Source of the DNA: Copromyces sp. CBS 386.78
Taxonomy: Eukaryota; Ascomycota; Sordariomycetes; Sordariales; Sordariaceae
Direction: 5' to 3'
DNA length: 64,000 bases
Assembly: GCA_030685235.1 (NCBI GenBank)
Contig: MU839120.1
Location: 124,001 to 188,000 of the forward strand
The translations under genes were made by a program, and so were the position numbers. Position 1 is the stretch's first letter, and each line of letters starts with the position of its first letter. Under the pieces are notes generated by a model. It saw only the letters and a program-made list of their open reading frames with translations. It was not told the DNA's origin and did no database searches. Below, in pieces: positions 23,635 to 34,571 of this stretch.

Positions 23635-26600
23635 ATTAGTTGTATTTTACTATTACGCTGCGCGCGTATATTTCAAAATAAATTTATTGCCGCCGTTGTA
23701 AGTATTTCCGATGAGCCCGCGATTTCGTCGTACTGTAATATACCTCTCCTTCGTCGTATTGCGATAGACCTCTTTTTCGTCGTATTGCGACAAATCTCTC
23801 TTTCGTTGCTATAAAGTAGCTAATAGATATTATACACTATAAAGTAGTAAATATTAATTAAAATAATTATAGTTATTTAAATAGCGACCTTTATTATTAA
23901 TTTCGACGTTACTATTTCTATAATTAATACTATTATTGGCTCTAAGTACGAACAACTCTTTAAAAACGTTACGGAAACCTTTAATAGTACTATTTTTTAA
24001 TATTTAAATAACCTAATTACAGAAGAAGTCCTTAATACTACTTTTAAATTTATTTAATATACTACTTTTCCCTACGTTATTATTATTCTCGCTTAATTAA
24101 TCTATTCGGACTTAGTTTAAATTAATATATTCGTTAGCGCCGCTTAAAATTCCTTCGAAGCGGCCTATTAATAAATTATTAATTAAGAAAATATTATTAC
24201 TAACTTTTAATAGGAGTTCGCTAACTTTTAATAGGAGGCTTAGTAGTTCCGTAGTAATTTTATTATAGTTAACGAGATTAATATTAGGTTTAAGAAGATT
24301 GCTGAAATTTAGATTAGGGCCCTTAAGAAGGCCGTTCGCAATAAAGTCACTTTGCCCGCTTTTATCCCCGCCCCCGATTCTAACGACGAAATTACTATAG
24401 TTACTTCGAAAACCTATACAAGTAAGGATCCCGCCATTTATATTAGTAAGAATACTTTTATCGTTAAATATATTGAGGCTTTTTAAGATTAGCATAATAA
24501 AATTTAATTATGTTAATTCTAAGATGCTTGGTAGTTCGATTAGAATGAGTGTTATAAGTTTACGTAAATTTTTTTGTATTTTGGAGGTAATGCCTTTAGA
24601 ATTTTATCGCTATATATAATACCTATTATTAAAGAAGAAGACCCAATTAAATAGAAGTAGGAGAGTGTAGAAGCCTTCCTTATTTATTTCAGTACTAAAT
24701 ATAATTGTATAGACCTTACCTTCGAAGTACGCTACGATTTCGAATTATTAAAGATAATTAAGGGTATAAGATAATTCGATTTCGAAGATAAATTTATTAT
24801 TATTATTAATAAATGCGATTTCGACGATACTATAAAGACTTATTATTTAAAGATAAAGGTTACGAATAAAATCTATAATATTATCACCTATTAGTAAAAT
24901 ACCCTAGCCTACAACGATTTTAACGGTTAGCTTACCTTCTACTAAAAGTTCGCTACTAATTTAGAGGAATAAAATTGGCGTAATAAGATTAATATTTACT
25001 TTAAAAATAGTACTACTAGTATTAGTAATATTACTGCCCCTAAATATACTATTAATTAGAGTGGTATTACTATAGATTTCGATACTATAAACGCCGTTGA
25101 CGTTTAGCTAGCCCGTATAATCGATAAAGCGGTTATCGATTATTATATAAAGAACGGATTTTATAAGCGTTGCATTTAAATTAGCTACTACGTTTACGAA
25201 TACTGTAATAATATTAATACTAATATCCTTAAAGAGTAAAAGGAGCGCGAACGTTATAATTATTATATTAGAAGAGGTAATAATAATTGTAATAAACCCG
25301 CTATAAGTTAGACCGGCTATGGTAATAACGGTAATAATAGCGTTCGTATTAACGTTATTATTACTGGAGAGCCCGCCGCTCCTACTATACCCTTTATTCT
25401 AATTTTTACTTAATTTGCAGAATACGGCGCGGGAAATATATTACTTTTTTACTAAGTTGTTTAGAAAGGCTGTTATTTATAATAATAGAGGAGGAGGTAA
25501 ATAATTTAGTAGATTTAAAAATAGTTTAATTTAAGAATTTAAATTTAAATAGTTATAATAATAATTCTATTTTCCTTTCTACTTAAATTATTTATAGATT
25601 GCGTAATTAATATAGTAAGTATATTATTTTAATTAATAATAGATATTCCACTTTCGCTTTTATCGATTACGGTTTTGCTACCCACTATATTATCCTGCTA
25701 TTAAAGTTCCCTAAATTAAAGGTTTTATACTTAATAAACGGTATATTTAAGGATTTTATCACTTATTATTGTAAAGTCTAATTGCGGATTGGTTATTATA
25801 TAAAAACGATTGCTATATTAGTTTACGATTTGGTTGACGACTATCCTATTATTTTAGGTATATTGTAGTTCAAACTTTATAATTTTATAATATTATAGTT
25901 AGATAGTGCTATTATTTTTATTAATTATTATATAAACCGTTACCTTCCTACGGATTTGTTACCCTCTTTACAGTATGCGTTTAAAGTTTGGAAATATATT
26001 TATACGCGTTACTACGAGATTGTATAAAATATAACCGAAGTAGTCGGCTCTAATACTTTAGTCGCGGACCCCGTTCCCGATATTGTTAAAGATGATATTA
26101 CCCTTGATCCCGCCTTAGTTATGGATATTATTACTGAAGTTTTTAAGTGGACTAAGTTTACTATTTGCCGTATTATAGCCGGCTAGCGAAGATCCGACCT
26201 TTATTATTACGTTGTAGTATATAAAATATATTTTTTAAATGAATTAGTTAATCCTACGGATATTAGGGATATAATAGCCGCTAACTTTAATTGGCTATAT
26301 GAGAAATATAATTTGCGAATATTCTATATTTCGTACCTAGAATTATATAAGATTTTGGAAGAGGTTAGGGCGGAGGAGGAAGCCTAGGTTAAAGAGGTAG
26401 AGGGGGACGCTTTAGAGTTTGAGGAATATAGAAACGATAAAGGCGTCGTTAATAGAAGGGTAGGGATAGAAATTGAGTACAATAAGTACGATTACAATTA
26501 TAATATATTTAGTAGTTTGGCGAACTTTACCTTAGAAATAGAGTAAGAAATCTAAAATAGTAATAATATTAAATATAAGAAATTGCTAAGTAAGCGTTAC

Positions 26601-29600
26601 TATTTATAGATTAATATTTACGCCGGTAAGGGATTTAAAGTTATTATTTAAGTAGTAAAGATCACTAAATACGTTTATTTTAACAGTAATATAAACGAGG
26701 ATTTCAAACGTTACGAAACTATTAGGTTCGCCGCTAGTATTATAGAGGAAAACGTGGTTAAATTTTACGAGAAAGCTAATAAGCCGCTTAAAACCGACGC
26801 TTAAATTAAGGAAAAGCTTCTTAAATAATATTAGAATTACTTCGATATTTTTAAATTGTATAATATAATAGTCTTACCCCTTTACTATTTTTACAATTTT
26901 AAGATCGAATTCCGCCTAGGAGAATAGGCGCCCTATATAAAATTAAAGGTATTTAATTCCGACGAATTAAATATAATTAAGAAATAAATTAACGAAAATT
27001 TTTATAACGGGTTTATCCGTCCTTCGTAATTAGAGGCCATTTCCTAAATTTTATTAGTATAGAAATTAAATAGAGGTATTAGAATTTGCGTAAATTATAG
27101 AAGGATTAATAACGTTACTTTTAAAAGCCGTTACCCGTTCCCTTTAATTAAAGAAACCTTTAATATTATTTGTAAAGCGAAGATTTTTATTAAGTTAGAT
27201 ATTATTATTGCTTTTAATTATATTTGCGTTGTAGAAGGATACAAATAATTAATAGTATTTATTATTCGCTTTAGCCTATTTAAATTATTTATTTACTTAG
27301 TCGGCTTATAGGGAATATTTGATATATTTTAGAATTATATTAATAATATTTTATATAATATTCTAAATATCTATATAATTATTTATTTAGATAATATCTT
27401 TATTTTTTCGGATAATAAGGAAGAATATTAGAAGTACGTAGACGATATTCTTACCCGCTTAGAGAAAGCTGGCTTATAGGTTGATATTAATAAGTACGAA
27501 TTTTATATTAAGAAAACTAAGTATTTTAAATTAATTATTATGCCCGGCGGTATTAAAATAGATTTAAAAAAGATTAAGGCTATTATAGATTAGAAACCTC
27601 TAACGTTAAAGAAGTTCTTATAGAATTTTTTAAAATTTGTTAATTTTTATTATCATTTTATTAAAGGTTTTTTAATAATAGTAGCACTATTATACGACTT
27701 TACAAAAAAGGACGTAGAATAGGTATAAACCGTAGTATAGTAATCTACTTTTAAAATTTTAAAAATTATATTTATTAGTAAATTAACTTTGTATATTTAT
27801 AATTAGTTTAAAAAGACGATCGTTAAGATTAACGTTTCGAATTGGGCTTTTAGCGGTATCCTTTCTTAATATAGGGATAACGGCGTATTTTACCCGGTCG
27901 CGTATTTCTTAGTATAGTATTTAGTAGTAGAGTATAATTATAATATTTATAATAAAGAATTCCTTACTATCGTTAAGGCCTTGGAGGAATAGCGCTTAGA
28001 ATTAGAGGGCGCTTAATAACCTTTCGATATCGTTATAGATTATAAGAATTTAAAGACTTTTATAACGAATAAATAGTTTATACCTTGCTATATATAGTGG
28101 TTATAATTCTTCTTATATTTTAATTTTTTAATCCGCTATATATTAGGATTGCAAAACCTTCGCTCTAACGTGCTAAATAGGAAGTTAGAGGATGTACCTT
28201 TAAATATAGACGATTATCGTTTGAAAGTAAGGAATTGTAAGTTTATCGACTCCGTCTACTTTAAAGAAGGATATTTCTTTTTATTAATTATAATAATTAG
28301 TAATAATTTCGATTTTGATAAAAAAGTATTCCTATTATCCCTAAATATTTTAGAAGAATTAAATAAATTAATTAATAATATTATTAATAAAAATTACGAC
28401 TAGTTAATTTTAATATAGGAAGTAGTTAATTGTTTAAAGGATTTAAATTGTATTAAATAACGCTTTTATATTAAGAAGAAATTTAAAATTGTTTTCGCCA
28501 AATATTTTACAACGGGAAGTAAAGTTTATTATAAAAGAAGGGTATTTATTAACCTTAATAATACTACTACCTATTTATTATTTATTTATTACGCTTATTT
28601 ATTATTAATAGCTAGCTATCCGGGTAAATATAAAATATAAGTATAAATAAACGAATATTAGTATTAATTAAGTATAATAAAAATTATTCGAACTTATTAT
28701 GAAAGTTATTTAGTATATTCGAAGACGAAAATATTATAACGAACTAAAGTAGGCTACTTTAAATCTATACCTATAGTTTATATATTATAAACGGATATTT
28801 CGGTTGACTACGTCTTTTTATTACTAGAAAGTTTATATTTAAATTAGAAATTTAAATATATTACTATTATTATAGACTATTTAATAAAGATACATTATTA
28901 TATCCTAATTATTATTATAGAAGCGGAAGAATTAATAAATTACTTTATTAATTATATTTATACCTTTTACAACCTACTTAATATTATTATTTCCGACCGC
29001 AACTTATAATTTATTTTTCTTTTTTAATTTACTATTTATAAGTATTTAATTATTAAGAGATTATTAAATTCCGCTTTTTACCCTTAGATTAACGTTTAAA
29101 CGGAACGTATTAATATAGAAATAGAATAATATTTATATATTTTCGTTAATTGGGTATAGACGGATTAGGTATAATAGTTGTTATTAATAGAGTTCGTAGG
29201 TAATAATATAGTATCCGAAATTATAAGTATAATTCCCTTCTTTATTAATTACGGTTTTTATTTCTATATAAGTATCGAATTTGTAGCGGTCGTATTATTA
29301 GAAGGTTTTTCGCTAATATAGTAAAAGGAATATTTAAAGGCTAGCGAGTTATTCGTTCGTTTCGAAGTTATTTAGAACTATGTACGTATTTTTACGAAGA
29401 AGGTATAGGATTAATACGAGGCTAACGCTAATAAAAATTAATTTAATACATTAAAATATTGTATTAGAGACTTCGTTATATTTAATACGATTAATTTTAA
29501 TAACGGTAAATTATATAATAAGTTTTGCCTACAATAGGAAGGCCTTTTTAAAGTGGATTAAGCGTAATTTTATAACGTTAAATTAATTTTACTTACTAAT

Positions 29601-30470
29601 ATAAAGTGTTCGCTAATATTTTACGTCTTTATAGTGAAATTTTATTATAAGGGCCTCTTTGGCTAAACCGACTTATAAGGCGATATGCGAACTAACGAAG
29701 GTAGAATTATAGTTAGAATAGATAATTACGAGGAGGTAGCGGAATAGGAGTTTAATAAATTCTTAAATTATTTTTAATAAAGAGGTAATTATTATTAGTT
29801 TTATATTATAAAGTAGAAATATTATAATTTTATTAATAAACTTTTTAATAACGTTAAAGGAATAAAGGATTTTATTATTACTTTTTATTACAATTATTTA
29901 GATATTCTTATCCTACTAGTAGTTTAAAGTTAATTAGAAATTAAGGCTATATTTTAAAAGTAGTCCTTACGAAGGGCCTTAATATTTTAAATACGTTATA
30001 CAGCGTTGCCCGTACTTTAAATACGCTATATAGTATCCTTAGCCCCGCTCTCGAAATGTTTTAAATATATTGCCGATTTAAAGGAGTAAATTAATACTAT
30101 TGTAGCGGATATTACAGTTAGCCGGGAAGTATAAAAGTCCGCGATTGAGGTTGTAAATTGGGAATTAGAACTTTTATTTGAGGAGGATATAAAGAAGATA
30201 AACGAATTCTTTTGTAAGGTATTTAGGAGATTAGCGGAAGTTTAGTAGGGAAAGCGGCCTTTAATAAGGAATATAGAAGTATAGTTGGAGGTTGGGATTT
30301 ACTAGTAGGGAGATAACGATAATATAGTTATTTATTTGTAGGATCGTAGGCGTTTAATTATAGATCGAGGAGTTAGAGGACGGGGATTGAAGTAAGATTC
30401 TATTATTTTATATATATATATACTAAATAGATCGTTTAAAGCTCTATAAGCTTTTTTTGTAAGGAGGTAG
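23635..30470 (+). pseudogene. RIP-destroyed gag-pol of chromovirus B
   Basis: Plus-strand relic. The RT region shows RYPFPLIKETFN-like sequence near 27.13 kb and the catalytic block IYLDNIFIFSDNKEEY at about 27379-27427 (one Asp of YLDD changed to Asn). RNase H near 27.83-28.0 kb has WAFSGILSQYRDNGVFYPVA and then YNYNIYNKELLTIVKALEE. The integrase region near 29.06 kb shows NSAFYPQINVQTERINIEIE, the conserved block around the catalytic Glu. A chromodomain-like module follows at about 29.7-29.93 kb (YEEVAE, then FIITFYYNYLD after the aromatic core). Stops of TAA/TAG type occur throughout, so no protein can be made. Confidence 0.85.
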
Positions 30471-30702
30471 TATTATAGGATTATTTGTGATGGTATATAA
30501 TATTGGGTATTATATAGTCGAGTTTATTAGCTATTGGCTAATAGGACTGTATGTACGTACGTACTAGTGGGCCTCGGTCTAGATCCTAGGTACGGTATAG
30601 CTTACCCTATATTTAGACTGTACTCCTCTTTCCTCCTACTTTCCTTCCTTATACAACTACGTTTATCCAACCTCACCCTCAACGGTGTCCTACCCCGTGT
30701 TA
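30471..30702 (+). repeat. Chromovirus B 3' LTR
   Basis: Partner of 23403-23634. It is directly preceded by the purine-rich AAGGAGGTAG (30461-30470), which fits the polypurine tract that primes plus-strand synthesis. Confidence 0.88.
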
Positions 30703-33700
30703 ATATATATTGAGGCTATATATTAGGAAGTTACTTTCCCAATTATAATTCGATTTTATAATTATATGAATAATAGGGAAGGATTTTTTCTGCGAACGAA
30801 GGTAAAAAAACGGTAATTTCGCTAATATATTTCCGTCCCTTAAAATGGTTTAAAATCTTAATAATTTCCTCTTTAATTTTCAACGGCTAATTTACTTTAT
30901 TGAAAAAAATTTTTATATTTTTTTTATCGATTTTAATTAAATATATTTATCAGATAATCTCTTTACATATAAATATATCAGTTTCGAAGTTTCTAATAAA
31001 ATTAATTGTTTTGGTTAGGATTATAGTTTCGTAAGTATTTTCTAAAATATAAATACTAATTATTTCGTTAATAAAATTATAGAGCGCGGGGGGTAAATTT
31101 TCCTTATACTTCCTTCTATCGCCTTTTATAATATTATTAATTATTTCTTTAATTAAATCTAAATTTTAAAGATTTATTATAGCCGTTAATTTTTTAATTT
31201 CGGCGTAGTTTATAATATATAGTTATAATTGTTTTTTTTCGTAAATAAAATTGAATACGGCTATATTAAGTATTTTAATATTATTAGGGTTAAATTTATA
31301 ATTAGACTTATAAAAACGGCGGTATTAAGGGCGATTTGCGTTAATTAAAATGCGGCGGCTATTTATATATAAATAAAGTTCGTAAAGTGCGGGGTTTTTA
31401 ATTTTAATAAAGAGAGCGGTAGTACCGGTAATAGCGACTTTAGATTTAGCTTTCCGGGCTACTAACGTTTTAATAAGAGCGAAGATTGTATAATAACCGG
31501 TTTTAAAATTGATTTTAAATATAGTAGTAGGAAGGAATTCGGGAATAGATAAAAATTCTAGAATAGGCTCCGCTGTAATTTTCTTAATCTTTTCTTTCTT
31601 AATAGTTAGAAGGCGAAATTCGGTCTCCTCTTTCCTAATAATTAGAAAAGGAAATTTAGTCTTTTCCTTTTTAATTAGCGGGATAGGTATTTAGCGGACG
31701 GAGGCTATTGAAACCTGGTTAGTAAAGGTTCTAAGTATTACTGTTTAGTATTTAAGGAGATCCGCTAGTAAGTAGCGGTTTTAATAGGCGGTATAATTAA
31801 AATATATACTATATTATTCGTAATCGATTTCTAATTAATAATATTATATTTATAGGAAGTTTAAAATAATTAGGTACTTCCTAGAAATATTATAAACTAA
31901 AAAGGTAATAGTCTCCTTATAATAGCCGATTTGGAACTTAATTATTATTTTTTTAAAAATAATACCTTTAATTACTTTATTAGTAAGAATAAATTTTTTT
32001 ACTTTTAATAATTAGAAACGGGGAAAGTTATTTTTAATAATAAAAGAATAATTAATAAATGCGAAAGTAGAGTAACTACTATTAATAAAGGTAATATAAT
32101 AGTTTTTATACGAATAGGTTATAATATAAAAAAATAAAAGTATTAAATTTGGAAAAATAAAATTATTTAATAATTAAATTTTAATTTCCTTTAAACCCTT
32201 TAACTTTATAAAACCTAAAATTCGTTTTTTAAATATAATCCGGCTAAATTTTTATATACAATTATATATAGAAGTTAGGCGTTTTCCTAGTCGTTATAAT
32301 ACTTTCTACTAACGGCGGGTTTAGTGGGGGCGGTTAGAGTAATTAGGGCAATTAAAACAGTATTAATAATATAGATTTATTTTTAATTACAACCTTTACT
32401 ATAATTTTTATTCTTTAATTTCTTACTAACGGAGTACTAAAAGCTTTAAGAACCGTAATTAACCGAAGTAATATAATTGTAAGCGATATAGCTGGGTTTG
32501 CTATAACGACAGTAAAAGCTATTATAAGAACGTTAATTGAAAATATCTTTATAAATAAAAATTACGAAATTAATAGTGTTTAAATTTATTTTATTATTAC
32601 TTTAATTAATAAAGACGTTATTAGTAAAAAATTTAGCGCTAGAGCGACTTCTACTACTATTATTATTATTAATACTATTACTAGGATTAAAGAAATAATT
32701 TACTATTTTTTAATAATAATCCGCGTTTTTAAAATTATTAGCGACGTTATAAAAAATTTCGAACTAACGTTTAAAATTATTATTGGGAAGAAAGTCGTAG
32801 TAAATAAGAACGTTATAGAAATACTTATTAATTTTATTCCGGAAATAATAGACCTTTATTAAATTATTAAAACCGTAAAAATTTATTAAATTAATTAATT
32901 TAAATTCGAAATCCGCGAAAAATATATTTTTTATATATAATTCTTATAAACGGCAATCAACGTCTATTTTAAAATTTATATTTTAGAAACGAGAAATTAA
33001 ATATTCTATAAATTTAATATTTATTTTGTAATATTAATTCGCTTTATCGAAGTCCGATTAAATTACATTTAAATTATCCTAAATATTAGATAAAATTTTA
33101 AATCATAAAAGTATAGTAATATAAATGATTTTAATATTTTTAAAGGAATAAAGAGCGGCGTTATATTTCTACTAAGATTAAATATAAAAATACTAAGCCT
33201 TAAAATTTTTATATTTATAAGTAGGACTATTAATTTCCTTACCTATAAAAATAGGTAAGTTTTCTACTATTTAGCGAAAAGAAGAAGATATAATTACTTT
33301 CGTAATTGTATTATTAACAGAGGAAGAAGAGGGAGCTTATATTTTAAAAATATTATATTCCGCGAATAAAATATTGTAAGTAAACTTGAAATTAATATAA
33401 TCGAAATTCTTTTAATCGAAATTAAATTAAATATTATCGGTTATTTAGCGGGTAATTTTAAATTCCTCTTTAAAACGTTAGAAATTGCTTTCGAAATTGT
33501 TGTAATATTTGAAATTAGTATAATAAAGGCGATTAAAAAGTATAATAATAAAGTAGAAAGCGGGGGCCTAAGAGAAAAAAGAAATTACTTTAAAATATTC
33601 GCATAAGACTAGGAAACCTTTTAATTAGTCGAAGCCCTTAAAAAAATTAATAAAAACTATAATAACGGGTTGGGGAAGGTTAAAAAGCGTAGCGCAATAA

Positions 33701-34180
33701 ATTGTAATATCGAAGTCGCTATTAAAAGTATTAATAATAGAATATAACGATTTTAAATTAAATGGATTACCGTTACTAATAATAAGAGTAAAAAGGTTAG
33801 GAAGATTACCGCTACTAGTATTACCGTTAGGGGAAAAAAGGGCGGGATCGTTATTATTATAAAATATAAAATAAAATAAAAAGTAACCGCTCGAGATAAA
33901 GAGAAATAAAGGTCCGTAATTAGGACCGCTTAAGGTAATTAAAGATAGGCGATCTTTTATCCACTAGATAAAGAATACCTTCCCTTACGTACTAATAAAG
34001 GGAGGTATTTGAATCTTAACTAAGCGACTATTATAATTACAACTATCGATATTTAGAGGGGGGTACTAGGCTTAACGATTCGTAACGAGGCGATCCCTAT
34101 ACGCGCGTAATCGAAGAAAATCAATTGTAATAAAAAATAGGTTTACGCTATAAATGTAATAATTAAAAAGTGTAATTAAT
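30703..34180 (-). pseudogene. RIP-destroyed gag region of gypsy A
   Basis: Minus-strand relic between the gypsy A 5' LTR and the insertion point of element B. At 32473-32514 a 14-codon block has the spacing of a CX2CX4HX4C zinc knuckle; the Cys and His codons now read TAC/TAT at several places, exactly what RIP does to TGC/TGT and CAT. The rest is too AT-rich to assign. A plus-strand frame at 31509-31694 is a chance frame. Confidence 0.65.
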
Positions 34181-34412
34181 TATTACGGGTAGAGGGCGAG
34201 AAATTAAATATAAATATTAAATATACGTAATTATACGAAGAGAAGAAAAGAAGAGAAGTGTAGAGGTACGTTCGGGAGATAGGCTTTATAGGACTCAAGC
34301 TATAAACCAATAGGTCTATAGCGGGAGGCCGCAGCCAATTAACTGAAATGGTGACAATAGTCTCAAAGAACTACTGTCACTAGTACATGCAACACAGGCT
34401 AACCCTATAATA
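34181..34412 (-). repeat. Gypsy A LTR (5' LTR)
   Basis: 232 bp, partner of 19972-20203. In the distal 144 bp (34269-34412) I count about 18 differences from the other copy, all transitions, and this copy mostly keeps the C or G state. It is nearly unmutated from about 34.26 kb onwards but strongly RIP-mutated before that, so the RIP boundary falls inside it. Confidence 0.9.
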
Positions 34413-34417
34413 GACGG
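34413..34417. repeat. Target-site duplication of gypsy A, right copy
   Basis: GACGG, matching 19967-19971. Confidence 0.88.
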
Positions 34418-34489
34418 CGACGACGATATGTTCAATTGCTTCAATTGTTAATATTGATATACATTGTGTGACCGCTAATATGGTATAGC

Positions 34490-34563
34490 ATAGTCATTTC
34501 ATTGGCCAGACGGCCCCCACACCGCCTGTTTATCCAGAGCACACAGTCGATTTATCCGGCTCG
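34490..34563 (-). repeat. MULE terminal inverted repeat, right
   Basis: 74 bp, perfect reverse complement of 16604-16677. The 72 bp between the GACGG copy and this repeat (34418-34489) is the remaining right subterminal part of the MULE and is not RIP-mutated. Confidence 0.95.
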
Positions 34564-34571
34564 ATTTTCTT
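34564..34571. repeat. MULE target-site duplication, right copy
   Basis: ATTTTCTT directly after the right inverted repeat; same as 16596-16603. Confidence 0.8.

Larger units (their letters stand above)
23403..30702 (+). mobile_element. Ty3/gypsy chromovirus B (inner, plus strand)
   Basis: An LTR retrotransposon of about 7.3 kb inserted in element A in the opposite orientation. LTRs of about 232 bp lie at 23403-23634 and 30471-30702. Between them, on the plus strand, are a gag relic, a protease-like block near 25.66 kb, RT near 27.1-27.4 kb, RNase H near 27.83 kb, integrase at about 28.6-29.3 kb and a C-terminal chromodomain near 29.8 kb. The order protease, RT, RNase H, integrase, chromodomain defines the chromovirus branch of Ty3/gypsy. 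All frames are interrupted by RIP stops. The exact 3' limit is uncertain by 1-2 bases. Confidence 0.9.
19972..34412 (-). mobile_element. Ty3/gypsy retrotransposon A (outer, minus strand), interrupted
   Basis: An LTR retrotransposon with two 232-bp LTRs in direct orientation, flanked by GACGG duplications. Read on the minus strand the order is 5' LTR (34181-34412), gag with a zinc knuckle near 32.5 kb, the insertion of element B, then pol with reverse transcriptase near 23 kb, RNase H near 22.4 kb and integrase, a purine-rich tract, and 3' LTR (19972-20203). Without the 7.3-kb insertion it is about 7.1 kb, a normal gypsy size. It sits inside the MULE. All reading frames are destroyed by RIP. 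Confidence 0.9.
16604..34563 (-). mobile_element. Mutator-like (MULE) DNA transposon carrying nested retroelements
   Basis: A DNA transposon bounded by 74-bp inverted repeats and an 8-bp target duplication ATTTTCTT. Its own sequence is 16604-19966 plus 34418-34563 and one copy of GACGG, about 3.5 kb, a usual size for fungal Hop-like MULEs. The transposase lies on the minus strand. The interior is split by a gypsy element at 19972-34412. Most of the sequence is RIP-mutated (transition-type decay, many in-frame stops), but both ends are intact. Assignment to MULE rests on transposase motifs described in its own entry; an 8-bp duplication is at the short end for this superfamily. Confidence 0.85.

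Noticed and set aside
24112..24495. 127-codon minus-strand frame inside element B
   Set aside because: Antisense to the gag relic of B; open only because RIP on one strand removed stops on the other.
28149..28403. 84-codon plus-strand frame
   Set aside because: It is a surviving fragment of the pol frame of element B and not a separate gene.
16604..34563. Idea that the AT-rich island is a centromere or mitochondrial insert
   Set aside because: Clear transposon ends, target duplications and RIP-type decay explain it; no mitochondrial genes seen.
16604..34563. Idea that the 74-bp inverted repeats mark a Starship or viral insert
   Set aside because: No tyrosine-recombinase or viral genes; the transposase relic and short direct duplication fit a MULE.
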